NCBI GenBank assembly: GCA_025362825.1
Contig: JANYFF010000399.1
Span: 1-6,185 of the forward strand
Length of the DNA: 6,185 nt
Source: Polaromonas sp.
GTDB lineage: Bacteria; Pseudomonadota; Gammaproteobacteria; Burkholderiales; Burkholderiaceae_C
Reading direction: 5' to 3'
Shown here: positions 1-6,185 of the stretch, piece after piece
Layout of the letters: each line of letters begins with the position of its first letter
How positions within the stretch are numbered: the stretch's first letter is position 1
Notes under the pieces: generated by a model
Told to the model about the DNA's origin: nothing
Seen by the model: only the letters and a program-made list of their open reading frames with translations
Database searches by the model: none
Program-made: the position numbers and the translations under genes

Positions 1-35
1 CCTTCATGTCGTCTTTCTTTTCGACGACATGAAGG
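1..35. repeat. Perfect 13-bp inverted repeat at the window edge
   Basis: Bases 1-13 (ccttcatgtcgtc) are the exact reverse complement of bases 23-35 (gacgacatgaagg), separated by a 9-base loop at 14-22. The left arm starts at the very first base of the window, so the repeat could extend further left. It sits inside the open frame of the partial gene and has no T-tract, so it does not look like a terminator. It may be a genuine hairpin, or a fold-back artefact at a contig end. Confidence 0.75.
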
Positions 36-151
36 CCAAGTCCGACGCCAAAAAAGAAGCCAAAGAAACAAAGAAGGAAGCCAAGGCCGAAGCAAAGGCT
101 GATGCCAAAGCAGAAGCCGCAAAACCTGCTGCCAGCGCTGCCAAGAAGTAA
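2..151 (+). CDS. 3' end of a gene with a lysine/alanine-rich C-terminal tail (partial)
   Basis: The frame is open from the left edge to a TAA at 149-151 and encodes about 49 residues. From the Met codon at 29-31 the peptide is almost entirely Lys, Ala and Glu in short degenerate repeats such as KKEAK and AKAEAKADAK, ending in KPAASAAKK. Such low-complexity basic tails occur on many unrelated bacterial proteins, including DNA-binding and envelope-associated ones, so no function can be given. The frame continues upstream of the Met codon as LHVVFLFDD, so this is more likely the end of a longer protein than a complete 40-residue peptide. No good ribosome binding site precedes the ATG at 29. The first 35 bases lie in a perfect inverted repeat, so the residues encoded by the first arm may not be genuine. 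An intrinsic terminator begins 15 bases after the stop, which supports a real gene end here. Confidence 0.6.
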   Translation, partial: LHVVFLFDDMKAKSDAKKEAKETKKEAKAEAKADAKAEAAKPAASAAKK

Positions 152-166
152 TTCACAGCAGCCTTG

Positions 167-196
167 AAAAAACCCGTTTTTGAAGCGGGTTTTTTT
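167..196. terminator. Bidirectional intrinsic terminator between convergent genes
   Basis: A run of A followed by CCCG (167-176) pairs perfectly with CGGG followed by a run of T (186-195). Further pairing at 177-179 with 183-185 leaves a three-base loop. On the plus strand the stem ends in seven T (190-196), the classic Rho-independent form, terminating the lysine/alanine-rich gene that stops at 151. On the minus strand the A-run at 167-172 becomes a T-tract, so the same hairpin can end transcription of the DinB-family gene that stops at 216. Confidence 0.88.
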
Positions 197-215
197 ATGC
201 CCGCACCTTCTGCCG

Positions 216-764
216 CTAAACCAGGGTAATCAGATCGGTGATGCCGACATCGCCGCCAGCCTGGGTGATCAGGGTCGTGGCCTGCCCCCGGTGATGCGTC
301 TGGTGGTTGAAAAAATGCGTGATGGCCTGCCAGGCCGGGTGCGACCGCTCGGTGCCTTTCGAGTTGCTGTAGCGCATGACCAGCTCCGGAGAATGCCCGG
401 GCATGTCGGCCACCCAGTTTTCAATCGCCACATCCAGCACCACGCGTTTGGCCTTGATGTCAGCCCAGTCGTCAAACAGCACCGAGTCCAGCTGACACCC
501 GTCGGGCAAGTCCAGCACCCCGCCTTCCAGGGCCGTAAAACGCATGCCATGCGCGGCGCCACTGGTAGCAAAGCGCGCTAACCAGACCTGGTCCGCTACC
601 ACCAAGTGGCCGAGTGTGCGGTGTATCGATCCAAAAAAAGCACCACGGTCAAGCTTGCGCGCTTCGTCGCCCAGTGCGTCGCATGCCAGCAGTAGCCGGT
701 CGTTAATCCAGCTGTTGTACTTCGCCAGAAAACGATAGTTGTCGCAAAACCCGGCGCCCATCAT
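216..764 (-). CDS. DinB-family protein (putative metal-dependent enzyme)
   Basis: The 182-residue product has the size and layout of the DinB/YfiT-like superfamily, cytoplasmic four-helix-bundle proteins that bind a divalent metal through three histidines. The N-terminus (FLAKYNSWINDRLL, about residues 12-25) is the usual first helix. His48 or His53 lies in the second helix (IHRTLGHLVVADQVWLARF). The C-terminal HxxxH pair is His154 and His158 in NHQTHHRGQ, with the typical RGQ following. Known members of the wider superfamily include thiol-dependent transferases and maleylpyruvate isomerase, but most are uncharacterised, so no substrate is assigned. It lies downstream of the oxoprolinase gene on the same strand, across a 169-base gap, so co-transcription is possible but not shown. 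Two adjacent ATG codons (764 and 761) can serve as start. The AAGGAG motif is 3 bases from the first and 6 from the second, so the second may be the real start (181 residues). Confidence 0.9.
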   Translation of the reverse strand: MMGAGFCDNYRFLAKYNSWINDRLLLACDALGDEARKLDRGAFFGSIHRTLGHLVVADQVWLARFATSGAAHGMRFTALEGGVLDLPDGCQLDSVLFDDWADIKAKRVVLDVAIENWVADMPGHSPELVMRYSNSKGTERSHPAWQAITHFFNHQTHHRGQATTLITQAGGDVGITDLITLV

Positions 765-767
765 TTA

Positions 768-773
768 CTCCTT
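768..773 (-). promoter_or_regulatory. Ribosome binding site of the DinB-family gene
   Basis: On the minus strand these bases read AAGGAG, a near-perfect Shine-Dalgarno sequence. The spacing is 3 bases to the ATG at 764 and 6 bases to the ATG at 761. The second spacing is nearer the usual optimum, which favours 761 as the start, though both codons are in frame and the products differ by one Met. Confidence 0.75.
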
Positions 774-900
774 ATTTGATAGCGTACTATGCCCACTTTA
801 CGGGGGCCTGGGCCACTTTTTATCACTATTCTGGCAAGGCGAGCCGATTCTTCGTCCGCCGGGTGTCGGGGGCTGCTAGGCTGTGGGATGCGCCATGGAG

Positions 901-920
901 ATCCTCCCGGGAAAGAGGAT
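901..920. other. Weak hairpin just downstream of the oxoprolinase gene
   Basis: ATCCTC (901-906) pairs with GAGGAT (915-920) around an 8-base loop, 13 bases past the stop of the minus-strand oxoprolinase gene. In the direction of that gene no T-tract follows, so it is not a standard intrinsic terminator. A T-rich run (921-928) follows only on the plus strand, where no gene is seen. It might stabilise the 3' end of the message or mean nothing. The rest of the spacer (774-933) shows no gene and no convincing promoter for the DinB-family gene. Confidence 0.3.
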
Positions 921-933
921 TTAATTTTAGGGC

Positions 934-3900
934 TCAGGCCTTTCCAAACCCTCCGCCGCCCGGCGTGTGGATTTCAAAAACATCTCCCGCCTGCATGTCT
1001 GCCTGACCAATATGGCCCAACACCTCGATCTGCCCGCCGGAGCGCACCACTACGTTCTGTCCTACCTGACCAGCCTCACCACCAGCCATGCCGAAGGCGC
1101 CATATTTGCGGCCGTTAGACAGAATGCTCGCCGTCATCGGCTCGAGAAACCTGACACGCCGCACGCCCCCATTGCCGCCCGTCCAACGCCCGGCACCCCC
1201 CGAATGGTCGCGGATCTCATAGCTCTCAAGCCTGACGGGAAAGCGAAACTCCAGGATTTCAGGGTCGGTCAACCGCGAGTTGGTCATGTGAGCTTGAACA
1301 ACAGAGGTACCGTCAAATCCCGACACCAGTTCGCCCGCCGCATCAAGCACGCCGCCCGCACCCGAGCCGCCCGATATGGTTTCGTAATACTGGTAGCGTG
1401 CATTGCCAAAGGTGAAGTTGTTCATGGTGCACTGCCCGGCTGCCATTACGCCCAGCGCGCCGTAAAGCGCATTGGTGATGCAGGTTGATGTCTCGACGTT
1501 GCCTGCAACAACCGAAGCGGGCGAGTTCGGGTTGAGCATGGAGCCTGCCGGAATGATCACCTTGAGCGGCTTCAGGCACCCCGCGTTCAGCGGGATGTCG
1601 TCGTCTACCAGGGTGCGGAAAACATACAGCACCGCCGCCATGCACACGGCAGTCGGCGCGTTGAAATTATTGGTTTGCTGAGGGGAGGTGCCAGTGAAGT
1701 CGATTTCTGCACTGCGGTTTTCCGTATCTACCCTGATCGCCACGCTGATCTGCGCGCCGTTGTCCAGCGGAAGTGTGAACTGCCCGTCCTTGAGCCGCGT
1801 GATGACCCGGCGCACCGACTCTTCAGCGTTGTCCTGCACATGGCGCATATAGGCCTGCACCACGTCGAGGCTGAACTGCTCGACCATCTTGCGCAGTTCC
1901 TGCACGCCTTTTTCGTTGGCGGCAATCTGCGCTTTCAGGTCCGCCATGTTCTGCTGCGGATTGCGGCTGGGATATTCGCCGCTTTTTAACAGCGCCACCA
2001 TCTCGGCCTCGCGCAGCACGCCGCGCTCGACCAGCTTGACGTTGTTGATCTGCACGCCCTCTTCTTCAATGCGCGTCGAAAACGGCGGCATTGAGCCCGG
2101 TGTGGTACCTCCGATATCGGCATGATGCCCCCGCGAACCCACATAAAAAGTCGGTTCGGTTGCGGCACCTAGATAAACCGGCGTGATGACGGTTATGTCC
2201 GGCAGGTGCGTACCACCGTGGTACGGATCATTGAGCACAAACACGTCGCCCGGCTGCATCTTGCCGGTGTTCTCGCGAATCACAGTCTTGATGCTCTCGC
2301 CCATGGAGCCGAGGTGCACCGGCATGTGCGGCGCATTGGCAATCAGGTTGCCTGCCGTGTCAAACAGCGCACAGCTGAAGTCCAGCCGCTCCTTGATGTT
2401 GACCGAATAGGCCGTGTTCTGCAGCTGCAGGCCCATCTGCTCTGCAATGTTCATGAAGAGGTTGTTGAAGACCTCCAGCAGCACCGGATCCACCGTTGTA
2501 CCAGCTGCAAATTTGATAGCACACTCTGCCCGTCTGTCAAGGACAAGATGGTCCAATGCGGTCAGAGCGGCCTCCCAGCCAGGTTCAACCACGGTCGTCG
2601 CATTCTTCTCGGCAATGATGGCCGGCCCGGAGATGATGTCGCCCGGTTGCAGGTCTTCGCGCACCACCAGAGCCGCGTCATGCCACTGCCCGCCCGAGTA
2701 CATGCGCACCGTCTCGCGCCGCGGCACCTCGCGCGGTTCATGGGTAGCATGGCGCGGTTCGGCCGACGCATCGCCGGCTATCACAGCCTCTACCGACACG
2801 GCTTCGACAACCAGACCCTTGCCCTGCATCAGAAAGGCAAAGCGCTGGCGATAGGCGGACTCAAATGCGGCTTCAATCCGGTCCAGCGTTCCAAAGGGCA
2901 CTACCAGTGCGGCATCACTGCCTTCGTAGCGGACATGCACACGGCGGTGCATGGTGATGACGCCGGTATTGACTTGCTGGCGCTGGAGTTCATCTTCTGC
3001 CGTAGCGGCCAGTGCCTGGAGCGCAGAAGCCACTGCCGGCAGAGCCGCGGGCGTGAGCTTCAATTCAATGGCCAGCTCACGAATCACGTTCTGATCAGCC
3101 AGGCCCATGCCGTAAGCGCTCAACACGCCCGCCAGCGGGTGAACGAAAACCCTGGCCATGCCCAGCGCATCCGCTACCAGGCAGGCATGCTGGCCACCAG
3201 CACCGCCAAAGCACTGCAGCGTGTAACGCGTGACGTCATAACCGCGTGCGACCGAAATCTTCTTGATGGCATTGGCCATCTGCTGCACGGCAATGTTGAT
3301 GAATCCTTCAGCTACCACCTCTGCGGCGCGGCCAGTCTGGCCTGCCAGGTCATTGAACAAGACCTCTACCGCCTCGTAGCTCAGGGGCTCGTCGGCATTC
3401 GGGCCAAACACCTTGGGAAAATAACGCGGCTGCACCTTGCCGACCATGACGTTTGCATCCGTCACGGCCAGCCGCCCGCCGCGCCGGTAGCTGGCCGGCC
3501 CGGGATTGGCACCGGCGCTTTGCGGCCCAACGCGGAAACGATCACCATCAAATTTCAGGATGGAACCGCCGCCCGCCGCCACGGTATGAATACTCATCAT
3601 CGGTGCCCGCATGCGCACACCGGCCACCTGCGTTTCAAACTCCCGCTCGAACTCGCCCGCGTAATGGGAGACATCGGTGGAGGTGCCGCCCATGTCGAAG
3701 CCAATCACCCTGGCATGACCGGCGATCGCCGCCGTGCGGGCCATGCCGACAATTCCGCCGGCCGGCCCGCTCAGGATGGCGTCTTTACCCTGGAAGGCAT
3801 GTGCATCTGTCAGGCCACCGGAGGACTGCATGAAAAAGAGCTTAACGCCCGGCATCTCACTGCCGACCTGCTCCACATAGCGGCGCAGGATGGGCGACAG

Positions 3901-4578
3901 GTAAGCATCAACCACGGTGGTATCACCGCGGCTGACGAACTTCATCATCGGACTGGTTTCGTGCGAGGTGCTGATCTGCGTGAAGCCGACCTCCTGCGCG
4001 ATTCGCTTCGCTGTCTTTTCATGCTCCGTGAATCGATACCCGTGCATGAAGACGACGGCAACACTCCGCAAGCCCTTGCCGTACTGGTCGGCCAGCTCCT
4101 TCTTTAGCAATGCCTCATCCAGCACTTGCAAGACTTCGCCCTGCGCGCCAACGCGTTCATGCGCTTCAATAACGGCGCTGTACAGCAGCTCGGGTAACAC
4201 GATATGACGGTCAAACAGGCGGGGACGGTTTTGGTAGGCGATGCGCAGCGCATCCCTGAAGCCGCGTGTGGTCACAAGCAGGGTTGGCTCGCCCTTGCGT
4301 TCAAGCAGCGCATTGGTCGCGACGGTCGTGCCCATCTTCACGCAGTCCACCACATCGGCGCTGATCGCTTCACCCGGCTTGAGGCTCAGCAGGTGGCGTA
4401 TGCCGGCCACGGCGGCATCGCGGTACTGTTCAGGGTTGTCGCTCAGCAACTTGTGGGTCAACAGCGAGCCGTCCGGCTTTCTGGCGACGATATCGGTGAA
4501 GGTGCCGCCGCGATCAATCCAGAATTGCCAGCGTTTGGGGAGGATTGGCGTCGCATCCAAGATTTTTTCTTGCGTCAT
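934..4578 (-). CDS. 5-oxoprolinase (ATP-hydrolysing), fused HyuA-HyuB type
   Basis: The 1214-residue protein has the full-length fused architecture of 5-oxoprolinase, a cytoplasmic enzyme that opens 5-oxo-L-proline (pyroglutamate) to L-glutamate using ATP. The HyuA half begins with FWIDRGGTFTDIV (residues 19-31), the actin-like nucleotide-binding motif. It continues with LSGPAGG (269-275), FDMGGTSTDVS (294-304), AAGGGSI (334-340) and FGGAGGQHA (457-465). The HyuB half starts near residue 693 with NNLFMNIAEQMG and carries LNDPYHGGTHLPD (782-794), AGNVETS (1025-1031), HMTNSRLTDPEILE (1097-1110) and a C-terminal HTPGGGGFG (1204-1212). The HMTN-DPEILE and HTPGGGG-FG blocks resemble eukaryotic OPLAH as I recall it, which favours oxoprolinase over N-methylhydantoinase, acetone carboxylase or caprolactamase, whose A and B parts are usually separate proteins. 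The ATG at 4578 has only a weak GGAA 10 bases upstream, but it sits 18 codons before the conserved first motif, as expected. No break or frameshift is seen. It is divergent from a TRAP transporter operon. Confidence 0.93.
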   Translation of the reverse strand: MTQEKILDATPILPKRWQFWIDRGGTFTDIVARKPDGSLLTHKLLSDNPEQYRDAAVAGIRHLLSLKPGEAISADVVDCVKMGTTVATNALLERKGEPTLLVTTRGFRDALRIAYQNRPRLFDRHIVLPELLYSAVIEAHERVGAQGEVLQVLDEALLKKELADQYGKGLRSVAVVFMHGYRFTEHEKTAKRIAQEVGFTQISTSHETSPMMKFVSRGDTTVVDAYLSPILRRYVEQVGSEMPGVKLFFMQSSGGLTDAHAFQGKDAILSGPAGGIVGMARTAAIAGHARVIGFDMGGTSTDVSHYAGEFEREFETQVAGVRMRAPMMSIHTVAAGGGSILKFDGDRFRVGPQSAGANPGPASYRRGGRLAVTDANVMVGKVQPRYFPKVFGPNADEPLSYEAVEVLFNDLAGQTGRAAEVVAEGFINIAVQQMANAIKKISVARGYDVTRYTLQCFGGAGGQHACLVADALGMARVFVHPLAGVLSAYGMGLADQNVIRELAIELKLTPAALPAVASALQALAATAEDELQRQQVNTGVITMHRRVHVRYEGSDAALVVPFGTLDRIEAAFESAYRQRFAFLMQGKGLVVEAVSVEAVIAGDASAEPRHATHEPREVPRRETVRMYSGGQWHDAALVVREDLQPGDIISGPAIIAEKNATTVVEPGWEAALTALDHLVLDRRAECAIKFAAGTTVDPVLLEVFNNLFMNIAEQMGLQLQNTAYSVNIKERLDFSCALFDTAGNLIANAPHMPVHLGSMGESIKTVIRENTGKMQPGDVFVLNDPYHGGTHLPDITVITPVYLGAATEPTFYVGSRGHHADIGGTTPGSMPPFSTRIEEEGVQINNVKLVERGVLREAEMVALLKSGEYPSRNPQQNMADLKAQIAANEKGVQELRKMVEQFSLDVVQAYMRHVQDNAEESVRRVITRLKDGQFTLPLDNGAQISVAIRVDTENRSAEIDFTGTSPQQTNNFNAPTAVCMAAVLYVFRTLVDDDIPLNAGCLKPLKVIIPAGSMLNPNSPASVVAGNVETSTCITNALYGALGVMAAGQCTMNNFTFGNARYQYYETISGGSGAGGVLDAAGELVSGFDGTSVVQAHMTNSRLTDPEILEFRFPVRLESYEIRDHSGGAGRWTGGNGGVRRVRFLEPMTASILSNGRKYGAFGMAGGEAGQVGQNVVVRSGGQIEVLGHIGQADMQAGDVFEIHTPGGGGFGKA

Positions 4579-4691
4579 TGTTTCGATTTTCCGGGTTGCA
4601 GCCGTGGCCTGCAGTTTGGCACGTTTTCCAACGGTGTTTTAGCAGTGCTGGCAGCGGTTTCGGGGTATGCCCGTAGGCGCTGGCCCGTATT

Positions 4692-4719
4692 TTGCGTCTA
4701 CTATCCCAAGAGCTTTAAA
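4692..4719 (+). promoter_or_regulatory. Possible sigma-70-type promoter of the TRAP operon
   Basis: TTGCGT (4692-4697) and TTTAAA (4714-4719) are separated by 16 bases and lie about 40 bases before the start of the binding-protein gene. Both boxes deviate from consensus (TTGACA, TATAAT), so this is only the best candidate in the intergenic region. Confidence 0.25.
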
Positions 4720-4749
4720 CGCCCCCTCTTTTCCAACCCCATTGTCTTC

Positions 4750-4755
4750 CTGGAG
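4750..4755 (+). promoter_or_regulatory. Ribosome binding site that fixes the binding-protein start
   Basis: CTGGAG lies 5 bases before the ATG at 4761. A GTG in the same frame at 4755 would give two extra residues, but it overlaps this ribosome binding site and cannot use it. The ATG is therefore the better start, and it also gives a normal signal peptide. Confidence 0.75.
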
Positions 4756-4760
4756 TGACC

Positions 4761-5744
4761 ATGACCTTCAAGCTCAGCCTGACCATTGCTGCCCTCACTT
4801 TCGGCGCCTCTGCATATGCCCAGACCAAATGGGATTTGCCGGCCGCCTATCCCGCTTCAAACTTTCACACCGAAAACCTGATGCAGTTTGCAGCTGATGT
4901 GGACAAGGCCAGTGGCGGCAAGCTGAAGATCACCGTGCACGCCAACGCTTCATTGTTCAAGGCCAATGAAATCAAGCGTGCCGTACAGGGCGGGCAGGCG
5001 CAGATTGGTGAAGTGCTGCTGGTCAACTTTGAAAACGAAAATCCGCTGTACGGCCTTGATGGCATTCCGTTTCTTGCAACGTCCTATGCAGATTCCAGAA
5101 AGCTGTATGAAGCCCAGAAGCCGGCGCTGGATAAATTGCTCGGCGCACAGGGCATGAAGGTGCTCTACACCGTGGCGTGGCCGCCTCAGGGCATTTATAC
5201 CAAGAAAGAACTCGCCTCGGTTGCCGACCTGCGCGGCATCAAATGGCGTGCCTACAGCCCCGCCACTGCAAAAATTGCAGAACTGATTGGCGCCCAACCC
5301 GTCACTATTCAGGCGGCCGAGCTGTCACAGGCACTTGCTACCGGCGTGGTCGAAAGCTATATGAGCTCGGGCTCTACCGGCTATGACTCCAAAACCTATG
5401 AGAGCCTGAAATACTGGTATGACACCCAGGCGTGGCTGCCCAAGAATGCCATCCTGGTGAACAAAAAAGCCTTTGATGCACTCGACCCTGGAACCCAGGC
5501 GGCGGTGACCAAAGCCGCAGCTGACGCAGAAGTGCGCGGCTGGAAACTCAGCGAAGAAAAAAACGAGTGGTATAAAAAAGCCCTGGCCGACAAGGGTATG
5601 AAAATTGTGGTGCCGCCCGCCAAACTTGTCAGCGACATGAAGCAGGTAGGCGTGATCATGCAAGCTGATTGGGTCAAGAAAGCCGGCCCGGACGGTGAAG
5701 CCATCATCGCCAGTTTCAACAAGCTCAAAGCAGCCAAAAAATAA
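4761..5744 (+). CDS. TRAP transporter substrate-binding protein, DctP family
   Basis: The 327-residue protein is the periplasmic receptor of a tripartite ATP-independent (TRAP) transporter, which captures an organic acid and passes it to the membrane permease. Residues 1-20 are a Sec signal peptide (MTFKLSLTIAALTFGASAYA) with likely cleavage after AYA, before Gln21. The mature part has the DctP-family order: KLKITVHANASLF (54-66), the QGGQAQIGEV block (76-85), DLRGIKWRAYSPA (157-169) and PKNAILVNKKAFDAL (227-241). Arg163 in IKWRAYSP aligns with the conserved arginine that binds the substrate carboxylate in this family. The length is typical. The permease small subunit follows 5 bases later, which confirms a TRAP operon. 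The substrate is not readable from sequence alone. Pyroglutamate is favoured by the divergent oxoprolinase gene and by the known pyroglutamate-binding DctP proteins of Bordetella; a dicarboxylate or another cyclic acid remains possible. Confidence 0.93.
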   Translation: MTFKLSLTIAALTFGASAYAQTKWDLPAAYPASNFHTENLMQFAADVDKASGGKLKITVHANASLFKANEIKRAVQGGQAQIGEVLLVNFENENPLYGLDGIPFLATSYADSRKLYEAQKPALDKLLGAQGMKVLYTVAWPPQGIYTKKELASVADLRGIKWRAYSPATAKIAELIGAQPVTIQAAELSQALATGVVESYMSSGSTGYDSKTYESLKYWYDTQAWLPKNAILVNKKAFDALDPGTQAAVTKAAADAEVRGWKLSEEKNEWYKKALADKGMKIVVPPAKLVSDMKQVGVIMQADWVKKAGPDGEAIIASFNKLKAAKK

Positions 5745-5749
5745 ACCGC

Positions 5750-6185
5750 ATGCGTAAATTTCTTGACAGGCTCTATCTTGCGGGCGGCGCGCTGGGAGCA
5801 TTTTTTATTGCCCTGATTGCGGTGCTGATGATTGCGCAGAGCATCCTGCGCGAATTCCATGTCAACACCGGCGCCGTCAATGATGTGGTGGCCTGGTTTT
5901 GTGCGGCAGCGGCATTTTTTGCGATGGCGCACGCTTTCAAACACGGCGATTTTGTACGGGTAACGCTGGTACTTGAAAAAGTGAATCCGGCCGTTCGCCG
6001 TGTGATGGAAATTGGCTCTCTTTTTATCGGCAGCGTCTCGGTGGCCTACCTGGCTTTTTGGGCCTGCCGCTTCACCTATGAAAGCTGGGAATTCAACGAC
6101 ATCTCCCAGGGCCTGCTGCCCATGCCGATGTGGATACCGCAACTCAGTTTTGCGTTTGGCTCGCTGCTGCTGCTGGTTGCCGTGG
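5750..6185 (+). CDS. TRAP transporter small permease subunit, DctQ type (5' part)
   Basis: The frame opens with ATG at 5750 and runs off the right edge, giving 145 complete codons. Hydrophobic segments lie at about residues 10-31, 46-62 and 86-106, and a fourth starts near 130. This fits the four-helix DctQ subunit, which pairs in the inner membrane with the large DctM permease. Typical family signatures are HGDFVRV (65-71) after the second helix and GLLPMPMWIPQ (121-131) before the fourth. Members are usually about 160-200 residues, so most of the gene is present. The start lies 5 bases after the stop of the binding-protein gene and has no clear ribosome binding site of its own, which suggests translational coupling. 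No terminator is seen between the two genes. The DctM gene is expected next, beyond the window. Confidence 0.9.
   Translation, partial: MRKFLDRLYLAGGALGAFFIALIAVLMIAQSILREFHVNTGAVNDVVAWFCAAAAFFAMAHAFKHGDFVRVTLVLEKVNPAVRRVMEIGSLFIGSVSVAYLAFWACRFTYESWEFNDISQGLLPMPMWIPQLSFAFGSLLLLVAV

Larger units (their letters stand above)
4579..4760. promoter_or_regulatory. Divergent control region between the oxoprolinase and TRAP genes
   Basis: This stretch of about 180 bases separates the start of the minus-strand oxoprolinase gene from the start of the plus-strand TRAP operon, so it must hold promoters for both if each is expressed from here. No reading frame in it looks like a gene. A TTGG-N8-CCAA dyad at about 4616-4631 could be an operator half-site pair, but four-base arms are weak evidence. 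I see no convincing minus-strand promoter and no clear sigma-54 motif. No regulator gene lies in the window, so control would come from a factor encoded elsewhere. Confidence 0.5.

Noticed and set aside
180..581. A 133-codon plus-strand open frame beginning inside the terminator
   Set aside because: It starts within the terminator hairpin and is antisense to the DinB-family gene, whose metal-binding motifs are clear.
776..1118. Two overlapping short plus-strand open frames in the spacer between the DinB and oxoprolinase genes
   Set aside because: Neither has a good ribosome binding site or recognisable sequence, and both run into the antisense of the oxoprolinase C-terminus.
2206..4107. A 633-codon open frame on the plus strand, opposite the oxoprolinase gene
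   Set aside because: It is fully antisense to a protein with clear family motifs along its whole length, its translation shows no recognisable domain, and long antisense frames are common opposite GC-rich genes.
4616..4631. A TGGCAC sequence that could suggest a sigma-54 promoter
   Set aside because: The required TTGC-type -12 element is missing at the right spacing.
4204..4758. A 184-codon plus-strand open frame crossing the oxoprolinase start and the divergent intergenic region
   Set aside because: Most of it is antisense to the conserved N-terminus of the oxoprolinase; it shows no domain and would end on the ribosome binding site of the TRAP operon.
4755..4760. GTG at 4755 as an alternative start of the TRAP binding protein
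   Set aside because: It overlaps the Shine-Dalgarno sequence that serves the ATG at 4761 and adds only two residues.
5396..6142. A 248-codon minus-strand open frame opposite the TRAP genes
   Set aside because: It overlaps two well-supported plus-strand genes in antisense, and its translation resembles no family.

Overview
The window looks like an ordinary catabolic locus from a high-GC betaproteobacterium, most likely of the order Burkholderiales. This rests on the GC-rich codon use, the many TRAP-type transport genes known in that group, and the character of the encoded proteins. The genus cannot be fixed from the sequence alone.

Layout from left to right. (1) Positions 1-151 hold the 3' end of a plus-strand gene with a lysine/alanine-rich C-terminus; its first 35 bases form a perfect inverted repeat. 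(2) A symmetric intrinsic terminator (167-196) lies between this gene and the convergent minus-strand gene. (3) A DinB-family putative metalloenzyme is encoded on the minus strand (216-761 or 764). (4) A 169-base spacer follows, with a weak hairpin but no gene. (5) A large minus-strand gene (934-4578) encodes a fused HyuA-HyuB protein of 1214 residues, closely resembling ATP-dependent 5-oxoprolinase. (6) A roughly 180-base divergent control region follows. (7) On the plus strand are a TRAP transporter periplasmic binding protein (4761-5744) and, 5 bases later, the start of the small membrane subunit (DctQ type), cut by the window end.

The likely logic is uptake and breakdown of a small cyclic amide or lactam acid, with pyroglutamate (5-oxoproline) as the leading candidate. 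The TRAP system would capture the compound in the periplasm and import it using an ion gradient. The oxoprolinase would open the ring with ATP to give glutamate. This rests on the divergent pairing and on the known existence of pyroglutamate-binding DctP proteins; the substrate is not proven by the sequence. The large TRAP permease subunit is expected just past the right edge.

I found no CRISPR array, insertion sequence, tRNA or rRNA, and no clearly novel system. The points most worth checking are the oxoprolinase-transporter pairing and the inverted repeat at the left edge.
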